A DNA stretch of 64,000 nucleotides from DAIPKP01 sp964545875. GTDB taxonomy: Bacteria > Synergistota > Synergistia > Synergistales > Aminiphilaceae. Positions 34,895 to 43,647 of the stretch are shown one piece after another. Every line of letters begins with the position of its first letter. The first letter of the stretch is position 1. A model generated the notes under the pieces. That model saw only the letters and a list, made by a program, of their open reading frames with translations, searched no databases and had not been told where the DNA came from. Location of the stretch: NCBI GenBank assembly GCA_964545875.1, contig CAZJHH010000008.1, positions 1 to 64,000 of the forward strand, read 5' to 3'. Position numbers and translations under genes: made by a program.

Positions 34895-34919
34895 CCTTGA
34901 TATTCTGGAGGAGTAGGGA

Positions 34920-35369
34920 ATGAAACGGCTTCTTGTCTTTATACTCGTGGCAGTGGTGGCGTTGGTGCTCGGCGTAGGCGGAGGAATCCTCGTAGGGAGG
35001 AATTTCTTCGGAAAACCTGTTCCCGTGAGTGAGGGCGATCTGGGATTTTCTCCAGGCCCCGTGGTTCCCTTGGGGGGCTTCACGGTGAACCTGGCGGATA
35101 AGGAGATTCACGTACTCCGGGCCCAGGTGGCTTTGGAGGTTACCTCGGAGAAGGCGGGGGAGGAAATTGCCCAACCCGCATGGCAGAGCCTTCTGCGGAA
35201 CGACGTGCTCCTTCTTCTTAAGGATCAGCGTTACGACGATCTTCGGAGCGGCGAGGGCATGTTGGAGCTGGCGCAGCACCTGAAGCGAAGGCTTAATGCT
35301 ATTTTGCCCCTGGTGGATAAGAAACCTCCGATTCTCCGGGTTCTTTTCGAAGAATTCATTATACAGTAA
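34920..35369 (+). CDS. fliL: Flagellar basal-body-associated protein FliL
   Basis: A 149-residue protein with one N-terminal transmembrane helix (residues 4-28) and a periplasmic FliL domain (LGGFTVNLADKEIHVLRAQVALEV, then RNDVLLLLKDQRYDDLRS). FliL rings surround and stabilise stator units. It lies between motB and fliM; GGAGGAG precedes the ATG. Confidence 0.93.
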   Translation: MKRLLVFILVAVVALVLGVGGGILVGRNFFGKPVPVSEGDLGFSPGPVVPLGGFTVNLADKEIHVLRAQVALEVTSEKAGEEIAQPAWQSLLRNDVLLLLKDQRYDDLRSGEGMLELAQHLKRRLNAILPLVDKKPPILRVLFEEFIIQ

Positions 35370-35405
35370 CCATACGGAAGCGTCTTTGAAAGGAGGTGGC
35401 CTGTC

Positions 35406-36404
35406 TTGGTACCTGAAGTAATGTCTCAGGGTGAGATTGATGCGCTTCTTTCTGCGTTAAGCAGCGGGAGCGTGGACATTGATGCCATTAACGAAGAAAA
35501 AAGAGAGCGTGCCGTAAAGCTCTACGATTTCCGGAGGCCCGATAAGTTCAGCAAGGACCAGCTTCGGGCGATCCAAATGATCCACGAGGCTTTTTCCAGA
35601 CAGATGACCACTGCCCTTTCCACCATGGTTCGGGCCATGGTGGGCGCTGAAGTCGTTTCAGTGGACCAAATCGCTTATGACGAATTCGTCCGATCCCTGG
35701 TGCAGCCCACGAGCATAGCGGTGCTCGAGATGTATCCCCTCACGGGAAATGCGGTGATGGAGATGACTCCTCAACTCGTCTTCGCCATTATCGACCGCCT
35801 TCTCGGGGGCAAGGGGGAGCCCTTGCGCAAGGTGCGGGAGCTCACGGATATCGAACGTACCGTGATCGAACGGGTGTACATGCGTCTTCTCGAACTCCTG
35901 GAGGAGAGCTGGAGCACCGTGGTGGACGTGCGTTTTCGCTATGACAGCCTGGAAAGCAACCCCTTTTTCGTTCAAATCTGCCCCGGCACGGATATGGTGC
36001 TTTTGGTAACCCTCAAGGTGGAGCTCGGCGAGGTGGAGGGTATTGTAAATCTCTGCATTCCCCATCTGGTGATGGAGCCCTTTATGGATAAGCTCAGCTC
36101 TCAGCAGTGGTTCGCCTCTACCGGAAGAAAGAGCATTCAGGGAAGCCGGGAGGCGTTGAGCAAGAGGATGAAGGATGTTACGGTGCCTCTCGCTTTGGAA
36201 TTGGGGCATACGGTCTTGAGCCTTCAGGAGGTTCTCGAGCTCCAGATGGGAGACGTTATCCGGCTTGAAGGGACCACCAAGGACGATCTCGGCCTTCGAG
36301 TGGGTAATAAGATTAAGTTCCTCGCTCAGCCCGGAAGGCATAAGGATAGCTACGCCGCACGCATCGTCTCGGTGGAGCAGGAAGAAGAATACGAGGAGGA
36401 GTAA
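35406..36404 (+). CDS. fliM: Flagellar motor switch protein FliM
   Basis: A 332-residue switch protein. The N-terminal CheY-P-binding helix is VMSQGEIDALLSALSSG (residues 5-21). The CheC-like middle domain carries the FliG-contact loop (LLGGKGEPL), and the C-terminal SpoA/FliN-like domain begins near residue 255. TTG start with GGAGGTGG upstream. fliY starts 3 bases after its stop. Confidence 0.96.
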   Translation: MVPEVMSQGEIDALLSALSSGSVDIDAINEEKRERAVKLYDFRRPDKFSKDQLRAIQMIHEAFSRQMTTALSTMVRAMVGAEVVSVDQIAYDEFVRSLVQPTSIAVLEMYPLTGNAVMEMTPQLVFAIIDRLLGGKGEPLRKVRELTDIERTVIERVYMRLLELLEESWSTVVDVRFRYDSLESNPFFVQICPGTDMVLLVTLKVELGEVEGIVNLCIPHLVMEPFMDKLSSQQWFASTGRKSIQGSREALSKRMKDVTVPLALELGHTVLSLQEVLELQMGDVIRLEGTTKDDLGLRVGNKIKFLAQPGRHKDSYAARIVSVEQEEEYEEE

Positions 36405-36407
36405 ACC

Positions 36408-37550
36408 ATGGTGGACGAACTGCTGAGCCAGAATGAGATAGATGCCCTGCTTGGCGGGGTGTCCCTTGATGACGGTGGCAATGCTGGCGTTCCTCCGGAG
36501 GATGCGGAAATTCTCGACGAAGTGGGAAAGGTTTTTTCCGGCGCTCTTTCGGATGTTACGGGAATGCTTACGGGAAAGGAAGTTCAGACCGAAGTTCTTT
36601 CCTCGGAGGTTCTTTCTCAGAAGGATTATGTGGATTCCTTTGGGGGAGCCCAGGCGTTTCTTTACACCCTCCGCTGCGACGGCCTCGATAGCGCCGATGC
36701 CGCGGTAGTTCTTTCCGGCCAGAGTACCCTCCTGCTGGCAGATCTTATGATGGGAGGGGACGGAAAGGATCTTCCCGCGGAAGTAAACGACCTTTATCTC
36801 AGCGCTTCTCAGGAAGGGCTGAGCCAGATCATCGGTACGGCCTTTACGAGTGTAAGCGGTCTTCTCAAGGGGGCGCGTTTCGTTCCCGAGAATGCCTCGG
36901 GAAAACTCTCCGAAGGAGAGTGGATTCCCTTTGAGGGGGGCGCTTCCGAAGATCCTCTGTGGATTGTGCGGCTCAAGTCTTCTGTGGCGGATGTGGGGGA
37001 GATGGATTTTGCCTTTCTCATGCCCCAGAAAAATGCTTCGGCTTTGGCGGCAAAGATTCGAAGCGTTCTTGCGCCTCCCAAGGAAGAGGTCGCCTCTCCC
37101 GGACCTGCTGCTCCTGCAGCCTCGTCTTCGCCTCAGGCCGCTCCTCAGCCTCAGAGAGCTGCCGCTCCTGCCGGCGGAGGGGGAGGTATCCCCATGCCCG
37201 ATTCTCCGCAGCCCGTGGCGGCGGCTCCCGTGGATGTCCGGTCTGCGGAATTTTCGCAGTTCTCTCCCGAGGGAGCTCCGGGGGTTCCTTCCAATCTTGG
37301 ACTGATACTTGACATCCCTGTACGTGTTACGGTAGAACTTGGAAGAACAAGGAAAACCGTGGGCGAAGTTTTGAACTTATCTCCGGGTTCCGTGGTAGAA
37401 TTGGATAAACTTGCGGGAGAACCCGTGGATGTTCTGGTGAATGGCAAGCTTGTCGCCCGAGGCGAAGTTGTAGTGATCGATGAAAACTTTGGTATTCGGG
37501 TTACCGAGATTGTAAGCCGAGCCGAGCGGGTCAAGTCGGTAGGAATGTGA
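36408..37550 (+). CDS. fliY: Flagellar motor switch protein FliY (FliN-type) with degenerate CheC sites
   Basis: A 380-residue FliY: an N-terminal CheY-binding peptide (LLSQNEIDALLGG), a CheC-like domain (residues 30-225), a long Ala/Pro linker (226-275) and a C-terminal SpoA domain (residues 295-375). Bacillus FliY dephosphorylates CheY-P through two ExxN sites. Here the aligned positions are Glu38-V-G-Lys41 and Glu136-G-L-Ser139, so both catalytic Asn residues are missing. It is probably structural, leaving dephosphorylation to CheC. cheY follows. Confidence 0.93.
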   Translation: MVDELLSQNEIDALLGGVSLDDGGNAGVPPEDAEILDEVGKVFSGALSDVTGMLTGKEVQTEVLSSEVLSQKDYVDSFGGAQAFLYTLRCDGLDSADAAVVLSGQSTLLLADLMMGGDGKDLPAEVNDLYLSASQEGLSQIIGTAFTSVSGLLKGARFVPENASGKLSEGEWIPFEGGASEDPLWIVRLKSSVADVGEMDFAFLMPQKNASALAAKIRSVLAPPKEEVASPGPAAPAASSSPQAAPQPQRAAAPAGGGGGIPMPDSPQPVAAAPVDVRSAEFSQFSPEGAPGVPSNLGLILDIPVRVTVELGRTRKTVGEVLNLSPGSVVELDKLAGEPVDVLVNGKLVARGEVVVIDENFGIRVTEIVSRAERVKSVGM

Positions 37551-37591
37551 GAAAACAGTAAGAAAGATAGATGATAGGGGGGATTGGTGGC

Positions 37592-37951
37592 ATGCCAAGC
37601 GTTCTTATCGTGGACGATGCGGCCTTTATGCGGATGATGCTTAAGGATATTCTGTCCAAGAACGGGTATGAAGTTGTAGGAGAAGCTGAGAACGGGAAAG
37701 TAGCCATATCCATGTACGAGGAACTCAAACCCGATGTGGTGACCATGGATATCACTATGCCCGAAATGGACGGTATTACCGCGGTGAAAGAGATAAAAAA
37801 GGCGAGCCCGGATGCAAAGGTAGTCATGGTGAGCGCCATGGGACAACAGGCTATGGTTATCGAGGCCATTCAGGCGGGAGCCACGGACTTTATCGTTAAG
37901 CCCTTTCAACCGGATCGCGTTCTGGAGGCTCTCGGTAAGGCCGTATCCTGA
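37592..37951 (+). CDS. cheY: Chemotaxis response regulator CheY
   Basis: A 119-residue single-domain receiver. The phosphoacceptor is Asp53 (VVTMDITMPEMDG); Asp8/Asp9 bind Mg; the conserved Ser/Thr (MVSAMGQ) and Lys (FIVKPF) are present. CheY-P binds FliM and FliY. ATG 37592 is used because the receiver fold starts there (MPSVLIVDD) and a GGGGGG-rich ribosome-binding site lies 10 bases upstream. Confidence 0.97.
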   Translation: MPSVLIVDDAAFMRMMLKDILSKNGYEVVGEAENGKVAISMYEELKPDVVTMDITMPEMDGITAVKEIKKASPDAKVVMVSAMGQQAMVIEAIQAGATDFIVKPFQPDRVLEALGKAVS

Positions 37952-37979
37952 TTTGCCGCATCTTGAGGCATACCTTCTC

Positions 37980-38411
37980 ATGAAATGTTCTGTACGAGCG
38001 GTTATCAGGCGAGGACTTCCTCCGACGACGGTCCTCGCTTTTTTGTTGTTTCTTCCAGCGGTTGCTCTTGCTGCTGCGGAGACATTTCCCCGCTGGCAGG
38101 AGACTCCCTTTTTGAGTTATGCCTTAAAAGTGTCTCTTGCACTGTTTTTGCTTTGGGGAGGCGGTCTTCTCCTTGTGCGCTGGGGGCCTTTTCCCCGGGG
38201 AAAGGGAGCCCTCTCAAGAGAAGGAACTGGGATTTCCCTTCTTTCCTCCTCCGTTCTCGATAGAGGGAGAGTGTACGTTTTTTCCTGCGGCCCCGACGTG
38301 ATGGCGCTTTGGGTCGCCCGTAGGCAGGCGGTGCTTTTGGGACGATGGTCGAGAGAGGAGTGGACCGCATGGCACGCAGAAGAATTTTCTTCGTCCTCTT
38401 CCTCGGAATAG
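37980..38411 (+). CDS. fliO: Flagellar export apparatus protein FliO/FliZ
   Basis: A 143-residue protein with an N-terminal signal-like hydrophobic segment (residues 17-34), a second membrane segment (about 52-70) and a small cytoplasmic beta domain (LDRGRVYVFSCGPDVMALWVARRQAVLLG) typical of FliO. The Ser-rich tail ends SSSSSSE. FliO helps assemble FliP. Position between cheY and fliP matches Bacillus fliZ. ATG 37980 is preferred; TTG 37953 is an alternative. It overlaps fliP by 43 bases. Confidence 0.85.
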   Translation: MKCSVRAVIRRGLPPTTVLAFLLFLPAVALAAAETFPRWQETPFLSYALKVSLALFLLWGGGLLLVRWGPFPRGKGALSREGTGISLLSSSVLDRGRVYVFSCGPDVMALWVARRQAVLLGRWSREEWTAWHAEEFSSSSSSE

Positions 38412-39142
38412 CGGGCATTTTTTTTATGCAGTCTCATGCGTATTGTGCTCCTTCCCTGCCGGAGCTTCCTCTTCCTTCTCTTCAGATGGGTTTGATGCAG
38501 GCCGAGGGCCCTCGGGACGTGGTGCTTTCTCTGCAGGTTCTTGCACTGCTGACAATCTTGACCATGGCTCCCGCAATTCTTCTCATGCTCACAAGCTTTA
38601 CCCGTATCGTGGTCGTGCTGGGCTTTGTGCGCAATGCCCTGGCGCTGCAGCAAACTCCCCCCAACCAGGTAGTGGTGGCTTTGGCTCTCTTTCTCACTTT
38701 TTTCGTGATGACTCCGGTGTGGTCCGACATTTACGATAATGCCCTGGGCCCGTACCTGGGAGAGCAGATTACCGCCGCCGAAGCCTGGGAGAATACGGTG
38801 GAGCCCGTGCGGGCTTTTATGCTGCGCCATACCAGAGACAAGGAACTTTCGCTCATGGTTACCATGTCCGGCATGGAACGCCCCCAGAACGCCTCTGAAG
38901 TGCCTACCCGGGTGCTTATTCCCGCCTTCGTGCTCAGCGAGCTGAAGACCGCTTTTCAGATGGGAATCGTCATTTACGTTCCCTTTATCGTGGTGGACAT
39001 GATTGTGGCGAGCATTCTCATGGCCATGGGCATGATCATGCTTCCTCCCATGATGATTTCACTCCCTTTCAAGGTGCTTCTTTTCGTCATGGCAGATGGG
39101 TGGAATCTCGTGATTTCGAGCCTGGTGGGAAGCTTTTCTTGA
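38369..39142 (+). CDS. fliP: Flagellar export gate protein FliP
   Basis: A 257-residue gate protein with an N-terminal signal peptide (residues 1-25) and the two FliP signatures: TSFTRIVVVLGFVRNALALQQTPPNQV and FVLSELKTAFQMGIVIYVPFIVVDM. FliP forms a pentamer with FliQ and FliR at the centre of the MS ring. The start lies inside fliO; fliQ follows 62 bases later. Confidence 0.97.
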   Translation: MARRRIFFVLFLGIAGIFFMQSHAYCAPSLPELPLPSLQMGLMQAEGPRDVVLSLQVLALLTILTMAPAILLMLTSFTRIVVVLGFVRNALALQQTPPNQVVVALALFLTFFVMTPVWSDIYDNALGPYLGEQITAAEAWENTVEPVRAFMLRHTRDKELSLMVTMSGMERPQNASEVPTRVLIPAFVLSELKTAFQMGIVIYVPFIVVDMIVASILMAMGMIMLPPMMISLPFKVLLFVMADGWNLVISSLVGSFS

Positions 39143-39204
39143 AGTATCTCTTCCGATAAAAACCCGGACTCTCGAAGAGCTTTTAGTTTGCGGAGGTTTA
39201 TGCC

Positions 39205-39474
39205 ATGGAAGTTCTCAGCGTGTTCGATGTGCTTCGCCAGGCGGTGTGGGTAGCGTTGATCGCCTCTCTCCCCATTCTTATCATGGCCATGGCCATTGGT
39301 CTCGTGGTGGGGATTCTGCAGACCGCCACATCCATTCAGGAACAGACCCTGGTCTTTATTCCGAAGATTATCGCGGTTCTTACGGGAATCGTCTTCTTTG
39401 GCCCCTTTATCTTTGGCAAGGTGGGAGAGTTTACGGTTTTTATCCTGAAAAATCTCCATAGATTCGTTCAATGA
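39205..39474 (+). CDS. fliQ: Flagellar export gate protein FliQ
   Basis: An 89-residue protein with two membrane helices and the family motif ASLPILIMAMAIGLVVGILQTATSIQEQTL. Length is exactly typical. It overlaps fliR by 4 bases (ATGA). Confidence 0.97.
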   Translation: MEVLSVFDVLRQAVWVALIASLPILIMAMAIGLVVGILQTATSIQEQTLVFIPKIIAVLTGIVFFGPFIFGKVGEFTVFILKNLHRFVQ

Positions 39475-40253
39475 CCGATATTACCGCCCTTTCAAGTCTG
39501 ATTCTCGTCTACGTTCTCTTTTCACTCCGTTTTGCGGGACTTCTCTTCTCCTCCCCTCCCTTTGTCGCGGCTTCCCTTCCCATGCCTCTCCGTTTTTGGC
39601 TTGCCTTTTCCCTGGGAGTGATCGCTCTTCCCGGAGGAGTGGAAACCCCCTCTCTGCAGCTTCTCCAGGCCCCTTTGGGGATTCTCCTGGTTTGTCTCAA
39701 GGAGTTCCTGGTGGGAATGGGGTTTGGCTTTCTTTCGGGACTTCCACTGTATGCCCTCCAAATTGGCGGACGGGTTATCGGTATGCAGATGGGTTTCGGC
39801 ATGGTGAACGTTATGGATCCCATGTCCCAGACCCAGGTGCCCATTATCGGCCAGTTCAGTTTCATCGTGGGCATGTGGTTCTTCTTCTTTTGGGACGGGC
39901 ATCTTCTTCTCGTTCAGGCGGTTCGGGAGAGCCTGAAGCTTATTCCTCTCGGTTCTCCCTTCCTCTGGTTTCGGGATGATCCGAATCTGGGTACCTGGCT
40001 TCAGCACCTTTTCGTAATTTCCCTTCGCATGGTGCTTCCCTTCTTCGGCACGCTCCTCCTGGCGGATGTGGGGCTCGGATTCGTGGCTCGCACGGTTCCG
40101 CAGATGAACGTTTTCGTTCTCGGCCTTCCTCTCAAGGTGGGACTGGGATTTTTCCTCCTTATGGTAGTTCTTCCTCTCATGGTAGACCTTCTGCACAGCG
40201 AAATTTCCAAGGCCCTTCTCTTCGGTCTGGAGAAGATGGCCCTTTGGCGATGA
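39471..40253 (+). CDS. fliR: Flagellar export gate protein FliR
   Basis: A 260-residue integral membrane protein with about six hydrophobic segments and the family stretches RFAGLLFSSPPF, GMQMGFGMVNVMDPMSQTQVPIIGQF and MVVLPLMVDLL. It caps the FliP5-FliQ4-FliR1 gate. Its ends overlap fliQ and flhB by 4 bases each. Confidence 0.97.
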   Translation: MTDITALSSLILVYVLFSLRFAGLLFSSPPFVAASLPMPLRFWLAFSLGVIALPGGVETPSLQLLQAPLGILLVCLKEFLVGMGFGFLSGLPLYALQIGGRVIGMQMGFGMVNVMDPMSQTQVPIIGQFSFIVGMWFFFFWDGHLLLVQAVRESLKLIPLGSPFLWFRDDPNLGTWLQHLFVISLRMVLPFFGTLLLADVGLGFVARTVPQMNVFVLGLPLKVGLGFFLLMVVLPLMVDLLHSEISKALLFGLEKMALWR

Positions 40254-41350
40254 GCTTTTTTCGCTCCGCTTCTCCTGTTTTTTTCAACCTTCAGCTCTTC
40301 GCGGAGGAGCGATCGGAGCCGGCTACCCCCAGAAAACGCCAAAAAACCCGGGAAGAGGGACGCACTGCCAAAAGCCAGGATCTCGGGGCGGCGGTGGTTC
40401 TTCTCGCGGGGCTTGGCATGATTTTCATTCTTTTCCGCTGGTGGTTTCTCTGGATCAGCACTCACGTGGAGAATTGCATTCTCTTCATGGCGTCGGACCA
40501 GCTTGGCCGGGAGGGATGGATCTCCATTCTCGGCCGGGAAGCACTAAAAACATTTTTTTACGTCTGGCTTCCCCTGGGTTTCGTGGGAGGGCTTTTCGGT
40601 TTGGGCATCAATGTTTATCAGGTAGGATTTTTTCTCGCCAGCAAACCCCTTATCCCGGATTTCAAACGTATGAATCCCATTTCGGGAATGAAAAAAATCG
40701 TATCTCTTCGTTCTCTGGTGGAGCTTTCCAAGGGAATTATCAAAGCGGGACTCCTGCTTCTCATGGTCTATACGGCGCTTCGCAACGAGCTGGAGGCCAT
40801 GAGCCATGCCATAGCCTATCCCCTTATTCAAGGGGTTCCTCTGGTGGTGGAAACCATCTGGTGGCTCGCTTTGAAAATGGCCCTTCTTCTTTTTGTGCTG
40901 GGAATTTTCGACTACACGTACCAGCGCTGGGAATTTGAGCGTTCCATCAAGATGAGCAAGAAGGAGATCAAGGATGAATATAAACAGATGGAGGGAGACC
41001 CCAAGGTAAAGCAGCGCATTCGCCAGCGCCAGCGGGAAATGGCCCGGCAGCGCATGATGGCGGAGGTTCCCAAGGCGGATGTGGTGGTAACCAACCCTAC
41101 CACCTATGCCGTGGCTCTTCAGTATAATCGAGAGATTATGGATGCTCCGGTGGTTCTCGCCAAGGGACGGGGCGTCATAGCCCGGCGAATCCGGGAAATT
41201 GCGGAGGAATACCATATTCCCATCGTGCAGAATCCTCCCCTGGCAAGAAGCCTTTACGACGTGGGAGAGCTGGGGTTCGAAATTCCCGAGTCTCTTTACA
41301 AGGCTGTGGCTGAAGTCCTTGCCTTCGTCTATAAAATGAAGAAAAAATAA
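40250..41350 (+). CDS. flhB: Flagellar export switch protein FlhB
   Basis: A 366-residue export-gate protein: four membrane segments between about residues 45 and 225, then a cytoplasmic domain that normally cleaves itself between Asn and Pro of NPTH to switch substrate class. The motif here is NPTTYAVALQY, with Thr in place of His; the Asn-Pro pair is kept. FliK, encoded upstream, would trigger the switch. ATG 40250 overlaps the fliR stop by 4 bases; TTG 40244 is an alternative. Confidence 0.96.
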   Translation: MSFFRSASPVFFNLQLFAEERSEPATPRKRQKTREEGRTAKSQDLGAAVVLLAGLGMIFILFRWWFLWISTHVENCILFMASDQLGREGWISILGREALKTFFYVWLPLGFVGGLFGLGINVYQVGFFLASKPLIPDFKRMNPISGMKKIVSLRSLVELSKGIIKAGLLLLMVYTALRNELEAMSHAIAYPLIQGVPLVVETIWWLALKMALLLFVLGIFDYTYQRWEFERSIKMSKKEIKDEYKQMEGDPKVKQRIRQRQREMARQRMMAEVPKADVVVTNPTTYAVALQYNREIMDAPVVLAKGRGVIARRIREIAEEYHIPIVQNPPLARSLYDVGELGFEIPESLYKAVAEVLAFVYKMKKK

Positions 41351-41511
41351 GGCTTCTGCGCCTTTGTCGTACTCTGCGGAAATGCTACAATCGCTATGAC
41401 GAGAATGGATGAGGTGTCCTTTTTAGATAGATTTTCGTGCGAGGAAACGAATTTCATGGAAACATGGGAGCTTTCTCGCTTATTACCTTGTGTGGAGGAG
41501 TGGGCATAGCA

Positions 41512-43647
41512 TTGAGTGAAATAGCGGAACGTCCGGGCTTGGCGAAAATGCTCAAATATGCGGATGTGGGAATGGCCTTGATGCTGGTGCTCATCGTGGT
41601 CATGATGATCATTCCTCTTCCCACGGGGTTGCTGGATATTCTTCTGTCCTTCAATATAGCCTTCGGGGTGGTGGTTCTTCTCACCACATTTTACGTCCGG
41701 CGTGCTCTGGAAATTGCCGCCTTTCCCACGATTCTTCTTATGGCCACTCTCTTTCGCCTGGCCCTCAATGTTTCCACCACCCGACTCATACTTCTCAAGG
41801 GCTATGCGGGAGCGGTGATTTCTGCCTTCGGTAACTTCGTGGTGGGGGGGAACTACGTGGTAGGAGGCGTGGTCTTCCTTATCCTCGTTATTATTCAGTT
41901 TATCGTTATCACCAAGGGAGCGGAACGAGTAGCCGAGGTGGCCGCCCGGTTTACCCTGGACGCCATGCCGGGAAAGCAAATGGCCATTGATGCGGATCTC
42001 AATGCGGGGCTTATCGAAGAGGGAGAGGCTCGGCAGAGGCGCTCGGATATCCAGCGGGAAGCGGATTTTTACGGAGCCATGGACGGGGCTTCCAAGTTCG
42101 TCAAGGGAGATGCCATCGCGGGGCTCATCATTACGGTGATCAACATTCTCGGAGGACTTGCCATCGGCACCTTTCAGAGAGGCATGGACGTGAGTCAGGC
42201 TTTGGGGACGTACAGCCTTCTCACCATAGGAGACGGTTTGGTAGCCCAGATTCCTTCACTTCTCTTCTCCACCGCCACGGGAATCATCGTTACCCGGGCT
42301 GCGGGGGATTCCAATTTGGGACAGGATATCGTGTCCACCCTTACGACCTATCATAGACCCATGTGGATCGGTTCCGCCATGCTTTTGGGGCTTGCTCTGG
42401 TGCCGGGGCTTCCCACCTTTCCCTTTGCGATACTGGGATGCCTGCTCGCCTTTACGGGGTATCAGGTGTACCGGGAAGGAGCGGTACAGGGAGATCGTGC
42501 GGAAGCTTCTCGAAAGGGAAAAGCTCCTTCCAAGGGAGCTCCCCCGGGAGGAGGAGCTCCCGAAGGCGGTGCAGGGAGGGTTGCGGCCTCCCGTCCCGAA
42601 TCTCACGGCCCCGAAAACGTGCTCCCGCTTCTTGCGGTGGATCCCCTGGAAGTGGAGATCGGCTATGCTCTTATTCCTTTGGTGGATCCCGCCCAGGGTG
42701 GGGATATGCTTGAGAGAATCGGCACCATTCGGCGTCAGATGGCCATGGAGTTCGGCCTCGTGGTGCCTCCCATTCGTCTGCGTGATAATATTCAACTGAA
42801 ACCCACGGAATACGTGGTTCTCGTAAAGGGCGGCGAGGCGGGGCGAAGCGAGCTTCTTCCGGATCACTATCTTGCCATGAACACCTCGGGCTCCGACAAG
42901 ACCTTCGTGGGAGTGCCCGCGGTGGAACCCTCCTTCGGACTTCCCGCCATCTGGATTGCTCCAGAGCTTCGGGATCAAGCCGAAGGAGCGGGATATACCG
43001 TGGTGGACGCCCCTTCGGTGCTGGCCACACACCTCTCCGAAGTTATCAAGCGTTTCGGCGCGGATATTCTTACCCGGCAGGAAACCCAGAAATTGGTGGA
43101 TCTCATCAAGGAGAGCCATCCGGCTGTGGTGGAGGAGATGCTTGCCGTTACAGGGCTTGGGGAAGTGCAGAAGGTTCTGCAGAATATGATCCGAGAGCAA
43201 GTGCCCATTCGCGATCTCGTGACCATCTTTGAATCCATTGCGGATTACGGTAAAATTTCAAGGAGTGTGGACTTTCTTACCGAGCGGGTGCGGGAATCCC
43301 TTTCCAGGATGATAACACTGCGTATCCAGGGCAGCGACGGTTCTATCGTGGTGGGAACCCTTTCTCCCAAGTGGGAGCAGAGCATCAAGAAATCTCTCCA
43401 GGGAGATCTCATAAAGGGATGGCAGATCACCATGGATCCCCGGGAAATGCAGAAGCTGGTTTCCGCGGTATCCAAGTTTGCGGAACAGCTCAGCATGGAG
43501 GGAAATCAGCCTATTCTTCTGGTGCATCCCGAGGTGCGCTTGGTGGTGCGCCGCATTCTTGAAAACTCTCTTCCTCACGTTATTGTGGTATCCTATAATG
43601 AAATTTCTCAAGGGGCTCAGCTTAAATCGGTGGGGATGGTGGAATAA
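41512..43647 (+). CDS. flhA: Flagellar export gate protein FlhA
   Basis: A roughly 711-residue protein with eight membrane segments (about residues 15-320) and a large cytoplasmic domain that forms the nonameric docking ring for chaperone-substrate complexes. The FHIPEP signature is clear: RLALNVSTTRLILL, then GDAIAGLIITVINILGG. A Gly/Pro-rich linker (about 345-385) is present. TTG 41512 follows GGAGGAG and gives a standard length; the frame also opens from GTG 41437 or ATG 41464, so the exact start is uncertain. flhF begins immediately after its stop. Confidence 0.94.
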   Translation: MSEIAERPGLAKMLKYADVGMALMLVLIVVMMIIPLPTGLLDILLSFNIAFGVVVLLTTFYVRRALEIAAFPTILLMATLFRLALNVSTTRLILLKGYAGAVISAFGNFVVGGNYVVGGVVFLILVIIQFIVITKGAERVAEVAARFTLDAMPGKQMAIDADLNAGLIEEGEARQRRSDIQREADFYGAMDGASKFVKGDAIAGLIITVINILGGLAIGTFQRGMDVSQALGTYSLLTIGDGLVAQIPSLLFSTATGIIVTRAAGDSNLGQDIVSTLTTYHRPMWIGSAMLLGLALVPGLPTFPFAILGCLLAFTGYQVYREGAVQGDRAEASRKGKAPSKGAPPGGGAPEGGAGRVAASRPESHGPENVLPLLAVDPLEVEIGYALIPLVDPAQGGDMLERIGTIRRQMAMEFGLVVPPIRLRDNIQLKPTEYVVLVKGGEAGRSELLPDHYLAMNTSGSDKTFVGVPAVEPSFGLPAIWIAPELRDQAEGAGYTVVDAPSVLATHLSEVIKRFGADILTRQETQKLVDLIKESHPAVVEEMLAVTGLGEVQKVLQNMIREQVPIRDLVTIFESIADYGKISRSVDFLTERVRESLSRMITLRIQGSDGSIVVGTLSPKWEQSIKKSLQGDLIKGWQITMDPREMQKLVSAVSKFAEQLSMEGNQPILLVHPEVRLVVRRILENSLPHVIVVSYNEISQGAQLKSVGMVE

